Shown here piece by piece: positions 16,538-24,676 of a stretch of DNA of 45,101 nucleotides (position 1 is the first letter of the stretch; every line of letters begins with the position of its first letter). A program made the position numbers and the translations under genes. The notes beneath the pieces are model-generated. The model was given only the letters and a program-made list of their open reading frames with translations. It was not told where the DNA came from and did not search any database. Source of the DNA: Pseudooceanicola sp. (GTDB taxonomy: Bacteria > Pseudomonadota > Alphaproteobacteria > Rhodobacterales > Rhodobacteraceae); NCBI GenBank assembly GCA_002709085.1, contig PAPR01000068.1:1-45101 (forward strand), in the 5' to 3' direction.

Positions 16538-17431
16538 ATGATGACCAACCCCATGCTCGCCGTGATCGGTGGATCAGGTTTGTACGAGATCGACGGGCTG
16601 ACCGATGCCGTCTGGCAGGATGTCACCACCCCATGGGGCGATCCTTCGGATGCGATCCTGACTGGGACGCTGGAGGGGCTCGACCTGGCGTTCCTGCCGC
16701 GCCACGGGCGTGGGCATGTGCATAGCCCGACGGATGTGCCTTACCGCGCCAATATCGATGCGCTCAAACAGCTGGGGGTGAGCCACGTGCTGTCCGTGTC
16801 GGCCTGTGGATCGTTTCGCGAGGAGATGGCACCGGGTGATTTTGTCATTCCTGATCAGTTCATCGACCGGACGGTGAATCGCGAGAAATCGTTCTTTTCG
16901 TCGGGTTGTGTGGCGCATGTGTCCATGGCGCATCCGACTTGCACCGCGTTTGGTCAGGTGGCCGGCGCGGCGGCCACCTCCGCCGGGGTCAGCGTGCACC
17001 TGGGGGGGACGTATCTTGCCATGGAGGGGCCGCAGTTCTCGACCCTGGCGGAAAGCCGGATGTACCGCGACCATTGGGGCTGCGATGTGATCGGTATGAC
17101 CAACATGCCCGAGGCGAAGCTTGCCCGTGAAGCAGAGCTGCACTACGCCACTGTCGCTATGGTCACGGATTACGACAGCTGGCACCCCGATCACGGAGAG
17201 GTCGACGTGAGCGAGATCATCCGCACCCTCGGGGCCAATTCCACCCATGCCCGCGCCATGATCGCCGCGATGCCGGCGTTGATGGCGGATCGCAGGACCG
17301 CCTTGTGTTCGCAGGATTGTGAGCGCGCGCTGGAGTTTGCCGTGCTCACCGCGCCCGAGCGGCGTGATCCCGACCTGGTGGCACGGCTGAAGACCGTGGC
17401 GGGGCGGGTGCTGGGGCCGGTGGCAGAGTAG
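16538..17431 (+). CDS. mtnP: S-methyl-5'-thioadenosine phosphorylase
   Basis: MTA phosphorylase (about 297 aa) of the purine nucleoside phosphorylase class I fold. It cleaves methylthioadenosine to adenine and methylthioribose-1-phosphate. Visible family motifs are the phosphate loop VIGGSGLYE, LPRHGRGHVHSPTDVPYRANI, the substrate-site MEGPQFSTLAESRMY and the base-recognition TDYDSW. The start is ATG at 16538 or the adjacent ATG at 16541. No mtnA or other salvage genes are adjacent. It is convergent with ptsP. Confidence 0.95.
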   Translation: MMTNPMLAVIGGSGLYEIDGLTDAVWQDVTTPWGDPSDAILTGTLEGLDLAFLPRHGRGHVHSPTDVPYRANIDALKQLGVSHVLSVSACGSFREEMAPGDFVIPDQFIDRTVNREKSFFSSGCVAHVSMAHPTCTAFGQVAGAAATSAGVSVHLGGTYLAMEGPQFSTLAESRMYRDHWGCDVIGMTNMPEAKLAREAELHYATVAMVTDYDSWHPDHGEVDVSEIIRTLGANSTHARAMIAAMPALMADRRTALCSQDCERALEFAVLTAPERRDPDLVARLKTVAGRVLGPVAE

Positions 17432-17453
17432 GGGCGCCGCGCGCGGATAAAGG

Positions 17454-17479
17454 ATCAGCGGGCTCGCTAAGCCGCTGAT
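17454..17479. terminator. Hairpin between convergent mtnP and ptsP
   Basis: ATCAGCGG (17454-17461) pairs with CCGCTGAT (17472-17479) with a 10-nt loop, midway between the two convergent stop codons. There is no long T run on either side, so its efficiency as an intrinsic terminator is doubtful. Confidence 0.5.
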
Positions 17480-17511
17480 GATTTATGGCGCTACGTTTTC
17501 GCGCTGCGTCC

Positions 17512-19755
17512 TCAGTCCTGACCGCGCAAGAATTCCATTACGTCGGCTCGCACCGATTGCTCGCCCCGTTCACGCGCGGCTTCGATGACCTGACGCAGGG
17601 CGCCGAGGTCGGTGCGCATCAATAGTGTTTTGACCGGCCCGATTGAGGCCGGGCGCATGGAGAGCGTGCGCAAACCCATGGCGGCCAGGCAGAGCGCTTC
17701 GACCGGGCGGCCCGCGTCCTCGCCGCAAAAGCTGAGGGGGGTGGCTGTGTCGTTACATCTATCGACGATGTTTTGCAGGAAGGTGAGGAAGGACACGTTC
17801 AGCGTATCATAGCGGCGGCGCACCCGCTCATTCTCGCGGTCGGCGGCAAAAAAGAACTGTTTGAGGTCGTTGCCGCCGATGGACAGGAACTGCACTTCCT
17901 CAAAGAACTTGCGCGGCGCGAAGGCCAGCGAGGGGGTTTCGAGCATCGCGCCCAATTCCACGCTTTCCGGCAGGACGTGGCCCAGGATGCGTTCGCGCTC
18001 CATCGCCTTGTCCATCTCGGCGCGGGCGGCGCGATATTCCTCGTATTGCGCGACAAAGGGAAACATGACCGACAGTGCCCGTCCGTTTGCCGCCCGGATC
18101 AGGGCCTGCAACTGCATCCGCATCACACCGGGTTTGTCCAGTCCGACCCGGATCGCGCGCCAGCCAAGTGCCGGATTGGGTTCGTCGTTCGGCTTCATGT
18201 AGGACAGCACCTTGTCCGACCCGATGTCGAGCGTGCGAAACACGACCTTCTTGCCACAAGCGGAATCGAGGACATGGGCATAGAGCGCCGAAAGTTCCGA
18301 GCGACGCGGCATCTGGTTGCGCACCAGAAATTGCAGTTCGGTCCGGAACAGGCCGACGCCTTCGGCCCCTGATCCCGCCAGCGATGGCAAGTCCGCCATC
18401 AGCCCGGCGTTCATCATCAAATGGACGCGCTCGCCGCACATCGAAACCGCGTCGAGGTCGCGGATCGACGCGTAACGTTCCTGCGCCTTGGCTTGCATGG
18501 CGATCTTGTCGCCAAAGGCGTTGACCACCGTGTCCTCGGCGCGCAGATGCACGATGCCGTGGTCGCCGTCGACGAGGATATGGTCGCCATTCAGCGCCTC
18601 TGTCGTGATGCGGTTGACGTGGATCACCAATGGAATCGCAAGCGCGCGGGCCACGATGGCGGCGTGCGACCCGACGGACCCTTCCTCCAACACGATCCCA
18701 CGGAGTGAGCGACCGTATTCCAGCAATTCCGCCGGGCCGATGTTGCGCGCGACCAGGATCGGATCGGACGGCATATCCGCGCCGGTTTCCTGCCCCTGTC
18801 CCGACAGGATGCGCAGCAGGCGATTGGTCAGATCGTCAAGGTCGTACAGCCGCCCGCGCAGGTATGGGTCGGTGATCGATTCCATCCGGACGCGGGCAGT
18901 GGATTGCTCCTTTTCGGCGGCGGCTTCGGCAGAGAGACCGCGCGCGATGTCCTCTTCCATGCGCCGCAGCCAGCCCTTGGAATTGGCAAACATCCGATAG
19001 GCTTCGAGGACCTCCAGCTGTTCCTTGTCACCATCCGCCACGTGCAGCACCAGACGGTCGACCGCATCGCGGAGCTCTTCAACAGCTGTGTTCAGACGCT
19101 CATGCTCGCGGTGCGGGTCCTCTGCGATCGGGTTGGTGATGACGACGCGCGGCTCATGCAGCCAGACGTGCCCCTGGGCCGCGCCTTCCTGTCCGGTGGT
19201 GCCGCGAAACAGGCGAGGCTGGGTGTGCGGCGCGGTGAGGGCTGCGCCGTCCCCGACAAAGATGCCCAGTTCCGTCATCTCCGCGAGGACCATCGCGACG
19301 ACCTCAAGCGCGGTGATTTCATCCTCCGAAAACCGCCGGGCGACGCGGGATTGCACGACCAGCACACCCAACTTTTCGCCCAGCCGCCGGATCGGAACAC
19401 CGGCGAAGGACGAATAGATCTCCTCGCCGGTCTCGGGCATGTAGCGAAATCCTGGCTCGGACGGCGCGTCGGGGGTGTTGATGACACGTCCGGTCCTGCC
19501 CACACGGCCGACCAGACCTTCGCCAAGGCGCATTCGCGTCTGATGCACCGCTTCGGCCTTCAAGCCCTCGGTGGCGCAAAGCTCCAGCGTATCGGTGTCG
19601 CGGAACAGATAGACCGAGCAGACCTCGGTCTGCATCGAATCAGCGATCAGGTGGGTGATCTTGTCCAGTCGGGCCTGTCCCGCGGCGTCTTCGGCCATGG
19701 CGGTACGAAGCCGCGCCAGTAATTTCCGGCTGTCGGTCTGGAAGTGGTTGGTCAT
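17512..19755 (-). CDS. ptsP: PTS-Ntr enzyme I (phosphoenolpyruvate-protein phosphotransferase)
   Basis: PtsP, 747 aa, first enzyme of the nitrogen-related PTS. It takes phosphate from PEP and passes it to NPr, a regulatory relay rather than sugar uptake. It has an N-terminal GAF domain (about 15-165), then the PEP-utiliser N domain, the swivelling domain with active His364 in EEGSVGSHAAIVARALAIP, and the PEP-binding barrel (FRTLDIGSDKVLSYM, SIGGNDLKQFFFAADREN, LSFCGEDAGRP with the catalytic Cys). The barrel has GGNDLKQ where classical enzyme I has GTNDLTQ. NPr and EIIA-Ntr are not in the window. It lies downstream of lysC, an order I recall from other alphaproteobacteria. Confidence 0.95.
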   Translation of the reverse strand: MTNHFQTDSRKLLARLRTAMAEDAAGQARLDKITHLIADSMQTEVCSVYLFRDTDTLELCATEGLKAEAVHQTRMRLGEGLVGRVGRTGRVINTPDAPSEPGFRYMPETGEEIYSSFAGVPIRRLGEKLGVLVVQSRVARRFSEDEITALEVVAMVLAEMTELGIFVGDGAALTAPHTQPRLFRGTTGQEGAAQGHVWLHEPRVVITNPIAEDPHREHERLNTAVEELRDAVDRLVLHVADGDKEQLEVLEAYRMFANSKGWLRRMEEDIARGLSAEAAAEKEQSTARVRMESITDPYLRGRLYDLDDLTNRLLRILSGQGQETGADMPSDPILVARNIGPAELLEYGRSLRGIVLEEGSVGSHAAIVARALAIPLVIHVNRITTEALNGDHILVDGDHGIVHLRAEDTVVNAFGDKIAMQAKAQERYASIRDLDAVSMCGERVHLMMNAGLMADLPSLAGSGAEGVGLFRTELQFLVRNQMPRRSELSALYAHVLDSACGKKVVFRTLDIGSDKVLSYMKPNDEPNPALGWRAIRVGLDKPGVMRMQLQALIRAANGRALSVMFPFVAQYEEYRAARAEMDKAMERERILGHVLPESVELGAMLETPSLAFAPRKFFEEVQFLSIGGNDLKQFFFAADRENERVRRRYDTLNVSFLTFLQNIVDRCNDTATPLSFCGEDAGRPVEALCLAAMGLRTLSMRPASIGPVKTLLMRTDLGALRQVIEAARERGEQSVRADVMEFLRGQD

Positions 19756-19938
19756 GCTGCGAATGCTGGCTCTTTGGTCCTCTGGACGGGACTAGACCAT
19801 ACCTGACGCTGAAGCGAAACGAATATCCGGTGATCGGGGGGGCGAAAATGAAAGACGGCCCCAAAGTTGATCGTGTTTAACGTCATAGACCCTTCGACCC
19901 ATAGCCCCCCGGATAGACCCATGACCGGGGCCGACGGA

Positions 19939-21174
19939 TTAGGGCTTTTCCAACTCAAAAGTGTCGTGCAGCGCCTGTACTGCCAATTCCAGATACTTCC
20001 GGTCGATCAGCACGGAGATCTTGATCTCGGAGGTGGCGATGACCTTGATGTTGATGCCCTCGTCCGACAGCGTCTTGAACATCTGCGCCGCGACGCCGGA
20101 TTGCGACCGCATGCCGATGCCGACGGCCGAGACCTTGGCCACGTTGGTATCCGCGAGAAGATCGTGAAAGTTGATGTCGCCCTTGTCCTTGGCCGCGTTC
20201 AACGCCTTTTCCGCGCGCCCGACCTGATCCGTGGGGCAGGAGAAGGTCATATCCGTCCGACCTTCCTCGGCGATGTTCTGAATGATCATGTCGACGTTAA
20301 TTCCGGCCTCGGCCAGCGGGCCAAAGATCGCGGCCGCGATGCCGGGGCGGTCGGCGACCGAGATCAATGTCATCTTGGCTTCTTCGCGCGAAAACGCGAT
20401 GCCGGACACGGGACGATTTTCCATGATATCCTCCTCGGCACAGACCAATGTGCCGGCTTCGTCTGATTGTTCTTCGAACGATGACAGGACCCGCAGGCGC
20501 ACGCCAAAGCGCATGGCCAGTTCGACGGATCGGGTCTGCAGGACCTTTGCGCCGAGCGAGGCAAGCTCCAGCATTTCCTCGAACGCGATCTTGTCCAGCT
20601 TGCGCGCCTTGGAGCTGACGCGCGGATCGGTGGTGTAGACGCCATCGACGTCGGTATAGATGTCGCAACGCTCGGCGCCAAAGGCGGCGGCAAAGGCGAC
20701 GGCGGTGGTATCGGACCCGCCCCGGCCCAAGGTGGTGATCCGGCCATCGGGGGAGATGCCCTGAAACCCCGCGACCACGGCCACCTTCATGCCTTCGGCG
20801 AACTTGGCGTTGATGTTGTCGGTCGGAATTTCCTCGATCCGGGCGGAGGAATGCACAGCGTTGGTCTTCAGCGGGACCTGCCAGCCCTGCCAACTGCGGG
20901 CGGGCACGTCCATTTCCTGAAGCGTCAGCGCCATCAGGCCGGCGGTCACGTTCTCACCCGAGGAGACCACGGCGTCATATTCGCGTGCATCGTAGAACTT
21001 GGAGGTTTCGCCGACCCAGCCGACCAGTTCATTCGTCTTGCCCGACATGGCCGAAACGATGACGATCACGTCATATCCCTTGGCGACCTCGACGCCCACA
21101 CGCTTGGCGGCGCGGCGGATACGGTCCAGCGTGGCCACCGACGTGCCGCCGAATTTCATCACCAGAACGGGCAT
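19939..21174 (-). CDS. lysC: Aspartate kinase
   Basis: Aspartokinase, 411 aa, phosphorylating aspartate at the start of lysine, threonine and methionine synthesis. The kinase domain begins with the hallmark VMKFGGTSVA and contains GFQGISPDGRITTLGRGGSDTTAVA and CDIYTDVDGVYTTDPR. Two regulatory ACT domains follow (about 265-411), including INVDMIIQNIAEEGRTDMTF and SAVGIGMRSQSGVAAQMFKTL, consistent with feedback inhibition. It is upstream of ptsP on the same strand with a gap of about 180 bp. Together with thrC the window holds two steps of the threonine branch. Confidence 0.97.
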   Translation of the reverse strand: MPVLVMKFGGTSVATLDRIRRAAKRVGVEVAKGYDVIVIVSAMSGKTNELVGWVGETSKFYDAREYDAVVSSGENVTAGLMALTLQEMDVPARSWQGWQVPLKTNAVHSSARIEEIPTDNINAKFAEGMKVAVVAGFQGISPDGRITTLGRGGSDTTAVAFAAAFGAERCDIYTDVDGVYTTDPRVSSKARKLDKIAFEEMLELASLGAKVLQTRSVELAMRFGVRLRVLSSFEEQSDEAGTLVCAEEDIMENRPVSGIAFSREEAKMTLISVADRPGIAAAIFGPLAEAGINVDMIIQNIAEEGRTDMTFSCPTDQVGRAEKALNAAKDKGDINFHDLLADTNVAKVSAVGIGMRSQSGVAAQMFKTLSDEGINIKVIATSEIKISVLIDRKYLELAVQALHDTFELEKP

Positions 21175-21371
21175 TCAGTTGTCCCCAACCTTGTTTTGCG
21201 GGGGTTTAGAGGCCCCTGCGGTAAAGCGCAAGTGGTCCCGACCCAGGTTCAGCAGGTCAGATCCGACTGTGATGCAAGGCTGGCCGTGCGAGTGGGGCTT
21301 CGGCAGGCGATGCCCTGAATGCCCGTCCACGCAGCACCAGTGCAATCAGCGAGCGTGACACGTTGCCTCGA

Positions 21372-21827
21372 TCAATTGGCCTTGCGGTTGTTCATGAAAG
21401 GCAGCGGCAGAACAGAAACCCCGTCTTCGACCAGCTGTCGGGCTTCGTCGGCGCGGGCTTCGCCGTAGATGGAGCGCGCCTTGGCGTCGCCATCGTGGAT
21501 ACGGCGCGCTTCCTTGACGAAATCCTTGCCGACGTAGTCCGACTCTTTCTCGATTTTGCGACGTAGGGCGATGAGTGCCTGCTCTGCCGGGGAGGCGGGT
21601 TGGGATAGCGGGCCGGGGGTGCTTTGAGCGGACTCTGGGCGAGGCGCCGTGTCCTTCTGGCTTCGGGTTGCGACGCGCGGCGCCATGATGGCTTTTTCGA
21701 CCTCGGTCGAGCCGCAGATGGCGCAGGCGATCAGCCCCTGATCCTTCAATTTGTCAAAGGCGGCGGCAGATTGGAACCAACTGTCGAAACGGTGGTCATG
21801 GGCGCATTTCAAGCTGAACTGGATCAT
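21372..21827 (-). CDS. DUF1178 family protein
   Basis: A 151-aa protein of the DUF1178 family, widespread in alphaproteobacteria and without known function. The conserved N-terminus reads MIQFSLKCAHDHRFDSWFQS, followed by a CAICGS pair of cysteines that with C8 could bind zinc. The middle (about 50-90) is Pro/Ser-rich and probably flexible. The C-terminal helix segment ALIALRRKIEKESDYVGKDFVKEARRIHDG and the ending VLPLPFMNNRK are typical. A good sigma-70-like promoter lies just upstream. Confidence 0.9.
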   Translation of the reverse strand: MIQFSLKCAHDHRFDSWFQSAAAFDKLKDQGLIACAICGSTEVEKAIMAPRVATRSQKDTAPRPESAQSTPGPLSQPASPAEQALIALRRKIEKESDYVGKDFVKEARRIHDGDAKARSIYGEARADEARQLVEDGVSVLPLPFMNNRKAN

Positions 21828-21855
21828 CGAATTCCCGGTCGCGAAACTGACTCAT

Positions 21856-21883
21856 TACATAACAATCGAACCCGCTTATGCAA
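21856..21883 (-). promoter_or_regulatory. Candidate promoter of the DUF1178 gene
   Basis: On the minus strand, TTGCAT (-35, plus-strand positions 21878-21883) and TATGTA (-10, 21856-21861) are 16 bp apart. Each matches four of six consensus bases, and the pair ends about 29 bp before the ATG at 21827. Read by eye; not tested. Confidence 0.4.
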
Positions 21884-22109
21884 GCACGCACTCGCGGGGG
21901 CGCGGTGCGGGTCCGCCCCGGGGGCAGGGTCGCAAGGGCAATTCACCCCTCGCCCTGCGTACCGGCCTTCCTGCCGGGGCACCGGACCCGCACGCTGGTC
22001 TGGCCCGACCAATCAACCTCGCCGACCGGCTCAACCCGTTGGCGCGGATTTCGCTGGTCCAAGGCGCGGCGGATCTTTCAATTTTGACCCGATGCGCTAA
22101 TACAGGGTC

Positions 22110-22814
22110 ATGACAACCTCGGTTCTTCGGGCCTTTTCGGTTCACCTTCTGACCGCCACCGGGGCGGTTTTCGCCATGCTTGCCCTACTGGCGGCGGTCG
22201 AGCATAGGTGGGGCCATATGTTCCTGTGGCTCGTGGTCGCCTTTGCCGTGGATGGGGTCGATGGCCCGCTGGCGCGTAAATACGATGTGCGCACCCATGC
22301 GCCGCATATTGACGGCGCGTTGCTGGACCTGATCATCGACTACCTGACCTACGTATTCATTCCGGCCTACGCTTTGTTCCAGTCGGGAATTTTGCCGGGC
22401 ATCTGGTCGTGGATAGCCCTGATCGGTATCACATTTGCCAGCGGTCTTTATTTCGCCGGCAGTTGGATGAAGACCAGCGACTACAGCTTTCTGGGGTTTC
22501 CAGCATGCTGGAACATGCTTGTGCTGGTGCTGTTTGCGACGACCCCGCCACCGATGGTGATCGTCGCCGTGATTGTGGTGCTTGCGGTCGCGATGTTCGC
22601 GCCGTTGAAGTTCATACATCCGACACGGACCCGCCGTTGGAGAAAGATTTCCCTGCCGGTCGCGGTCCTCTGGACAGTTTTTGCAGGTTGGGCGGCGCTC
22701 GCGCGGTTCGATCCCGGTCCCCTTGTCCAGATCGGCCTCGTCGCCACCAGCCTTTATCTGCTGGGCGCGGGCATCCTACAGCAAATGACGGATCGCAAAC
22801 CGCTGCGCGGCTAG
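22110..22814 (+). CDS. pcs: Phosphatidylcholine synthase
   Basis: A 234-aa membrane CDP-alcohol phosphatidyltransferase. The signature DG-x2-AR-x8-G-x3-D-x3-D is present: DGPLARKYDVRTHAPHIDG followed by ALLDLIIDY. Length, about eight hydrophobic segments and the DLIIDYLTYVFIPAYALF region point to phosphatidylcholine synthase, which condenses CDP-diacylglycerol with choline. It is not a glycerophosphate or serine transferase. Phosphatidylcholine is a normal membrane lipid in this group. It starts with ATG at 22110 after a weak AGGG. The accessory region begins after its end. Confidence 0.88.
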   Translation: MTTSVLRAFSVHLLTATGAVFAMLALLAAVEHRWGHMFLWLVVAFAVDGVDGPLARKYDVRTHAPHIDGALLDLIIDYLTYVFIPAYALFQSGILPGIWSWIALIGITFASGLYFAGSWMKTSDYSFLGFPACWNMLVLVLFATTPPPMVIVAVIVVLAVAMFAPLKFIHPTRTRRWRKISLPVAVLWTVFAGWAALARFDPGPLVQIGLVATSLYLLGAGILQQMTDRKPLRG

Positions 22815-23075
22815 CAGGGTCCTTTGTTCAGGCTTCATGCGCCTTGTTGATCTGCGTAACCTCGTGTTAACCCGTGCGAGAACAGGCTGCACGTTGTTGC
22901 TGAGCTGACTGGAGGGCGTTTGCGCGCCAAGCTGGCGGCCCTTGTGAGGCGGCGCTCAACGGGACCAGACGACGGACGCGAGCAGTGAAATTATTGAATT
23001 TTCATCAGAGTTCTCATTCTCGCGTTTTCGCGACGTTGCGATGACAGGACGCGGCACCACAAACGCGGGGGTCCC
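22815..23075. other. Non-coding gap at the left edge of the accessory region
   Basis: 261 bp with no gene seen. It includes an AT-rich patch near 22985-23020 that could hold the promoter of the sugar operon, but no convincing -35/-10 pair was found. No tRNA that could serve as an attachment site was recognised here. Confidence 0.5.
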
Positions 23076-23894
23076 GTGAGGATTTTCGTCACCGGATCGA
23101 CCGGGATATTGGGGCGCCACCTGTGCCGCATCCTTGAGCAGCGCCAAGGGCCTGACGCGATCATCCGCAGTCGTGCCGACATCACCGACGCCTCTGCACT
23201 GCGCCAGGAGGTATCGCAGGCCGGCCCCGTCGACATCGTCCTGCATCTCGCTGCACTGGTGCCTGTCGCCGAGGTTCAGGGCGATCCCGACAAGGCCTAT
23301 GACGTCAATGTCGGTGGCACCCTGCGCCTGCTCGACGCCTTTGCGGGGCAGAGCGCGAGGTTTGTCTATTGCTCGACCAGCCACGTCTATACCAGCAGCG
23401 CCGACCCGATCGCGGAGACCGCGCCGACGCGGCCTGTCTCGCTCTATGGGCATACGAAGTGGATCGCCGAGATCGCGGCGCGGGAGATGGCCGCAGCCTA
23501 CGGGATAGCCTTGTGCATCCCGCGCGTCTTTTCGTTTCACGACCCGGCGCAGACCGGGTCCTTCCTGCGGCCCAACATCGAACGACGATTGGCCAGCGAG
23601 GACCTCTCCAAACCCTTCGAGCTTTACGGCGCGCTGTCTCTACGTGATATGCTGAGCGCTGAGGAGGCCGCGCGCCGATTGGCGCTCATCGCGCTGTCAG
23701 GGGCCACCGGCCCGGTCAATATAGGTTCCGGCAAAGGGACGCTGATCAAGGATTTCGTGCAATCGCTGACGCCGACGCCACTGAATATCGCCCCCATGGG
23801 GACACCAGACGCTTTGGTCGCTGACATTTCTCGCCTTCGCGCGATATTGGGTGACCAGATAACCGACGATTTCATTAACGCAGGACCTCCATGA
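23076..23894 (+). CDS. NAD-dependent epimerase/dehydratase (extended SDR)
   Basis: A 272-aa extended short-chain dehydrogenase for nucleotide-sugar modification. The Rossmann loop reads VTGSTGILGRHL (residues 5-16). The catalytic pattern is Ser100-Thr101-Ser102 with Tyr124-x3-Lys128 (YGHTK). It is short for a 4,6-dehydratase and fits a 4-ketoreductase or epimerase. The start is GTG at 23076. It is followed with a 4-bp ATGA overlap by the glycosyltransferase, which in turn overlaps the 3-dehydratase gene. A reasonable inference is that it reduces or epimerises the keto sugar made by that dehydratase. Confidence 0.85.
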   Translation: MRIFVTGSTGILGRHLCRILEQRQGPDAIIRSRADITDASALRQEVSQAGPVDIVLHLAALVPVAEVQGDPDKAYDVNVGGTLRLLDAFAGQSARFVYCSTSHVYTSSADPIAETAPTRPVSLYGHTKWIAEIAAREMAAAYGIALCIPRVFSFHDPAQTGSFLRPNIERRLASEDLSKPFELYGALSLRDMLSAEEAARRLALIALSGATGPVNIGSGKGTLIKDFVQSLTPTPLNIAPMGTPDALVADISRLRAILGDQITDDFINAGPP

Positions 23895-24676
23895 CCGCCA
23901 CCGTCTCAATCGTCATTCCCACGTTCAACAGGGCGGACAAGCTGCCGCGCGCCATCGATAGCGCACTGGACCAGACCGTTCCTTGCGAGGTCATCGTGGT
24001 CGATCATGGCTCTGCCGACCAGACCCCCGACGTCGCTGCGGCCTATGGCGACAAGATCACCTACGTGCGACGGGATCGCGACTTCGGACCGCATTACTGC
24101 TGGCTCGACGGGGTGATGCACAGCACCGGCGATCTGGTGCATCTGCAATACGACGACGATTGGATCGAACCGCGCTTTGTGGAGGCTTGCCTGGCGGTCA
24201 TGGATGATGAAACGGGATTTGCCTTCACCATGGCGCGAGTGCACACGGAGGGTGGCACCGTGCCGGATAACTTGTTGTTTCGCAAATGGTTGCCGCGCAC
24301 CGGCACCTTCCCGGTCGCCAAGATCGAGAAGCGGATCACGCGGGGCGTCGTGTCGCCGGGGTGCTGCATGTTCCGCCGTCAGACCCTGATAGACGGGCTA
24401 TACCAAGGACAACTTCCCCTGCCGGAGTTCCACTATCACGGTGTTGGTCCTGATCGCTTCATCGCGCTACTGTCGATGCTGCGTTATCCCAAGGTCGGCT
24501 TCGTGCGCGAGCCGCTGGCGGTGTTCCTCGCGCATCCCGGCTCGATCACCATCGACGCCGGTGCCGACAAGCAGAAGGCAGAAGCCCTGAACCGCGCCTA
24601 CCGCGATGTGTCGCGGTTTTACAGGGAACTCAAGCTCATCAAGCGCATGCGCAAAGTTTTCGGAGTTTCACGATGA
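23891..24676 (+). CDS. Family 2 glycosyltransferase
   Basis: A 261-aa GT-A fold glycosyltransferase. The N-terminus VSIVIPTFNRADKLPRAIDSAL is diagnostic of family GT2, and the metal-binding acidic motif is in HLQYDDDWIEPRF. No membrane helix is apparent, so it would act at the cytoplasmic face on lipid-linked sugar. It overlaps both neighbours by 4 bp and is probably translationally coupled. Its donor may be the deoxy sugar produced by the flanking enzymes, which is inference. Acceptor unknown. Confidence 0.88.
   Translation: MTATVSIVIPTFNRADKLPRAIDSALDQTVPCEVIVVDHGSADQTPDVAAAYGDKITYVRRDRDFGPHYCWLDGVMHSTGDLVHLQYDDDWIEPRFVEACLAVMDDETGFAFTMARVHTEGGTVPDNLLFRKWLPRTGTFPVAKIEKRITRGVVSPGCCMFRRQTLIDGLYQGQLPLPEFHYHGVGPDRFIALLSMLRYPKVGFVREPLAVFLAHPGSITIDAGADKQKAEALNRAYRDVSRFYRELKLIKRMRKVFGVSR

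Noticed and set aside
22815..23075. tRNA-associated attachment site for a genomic island
   Set aside because: No cloverleaf or tRNA T-arm sequence was recognised, and no integrase gene is present in the window.
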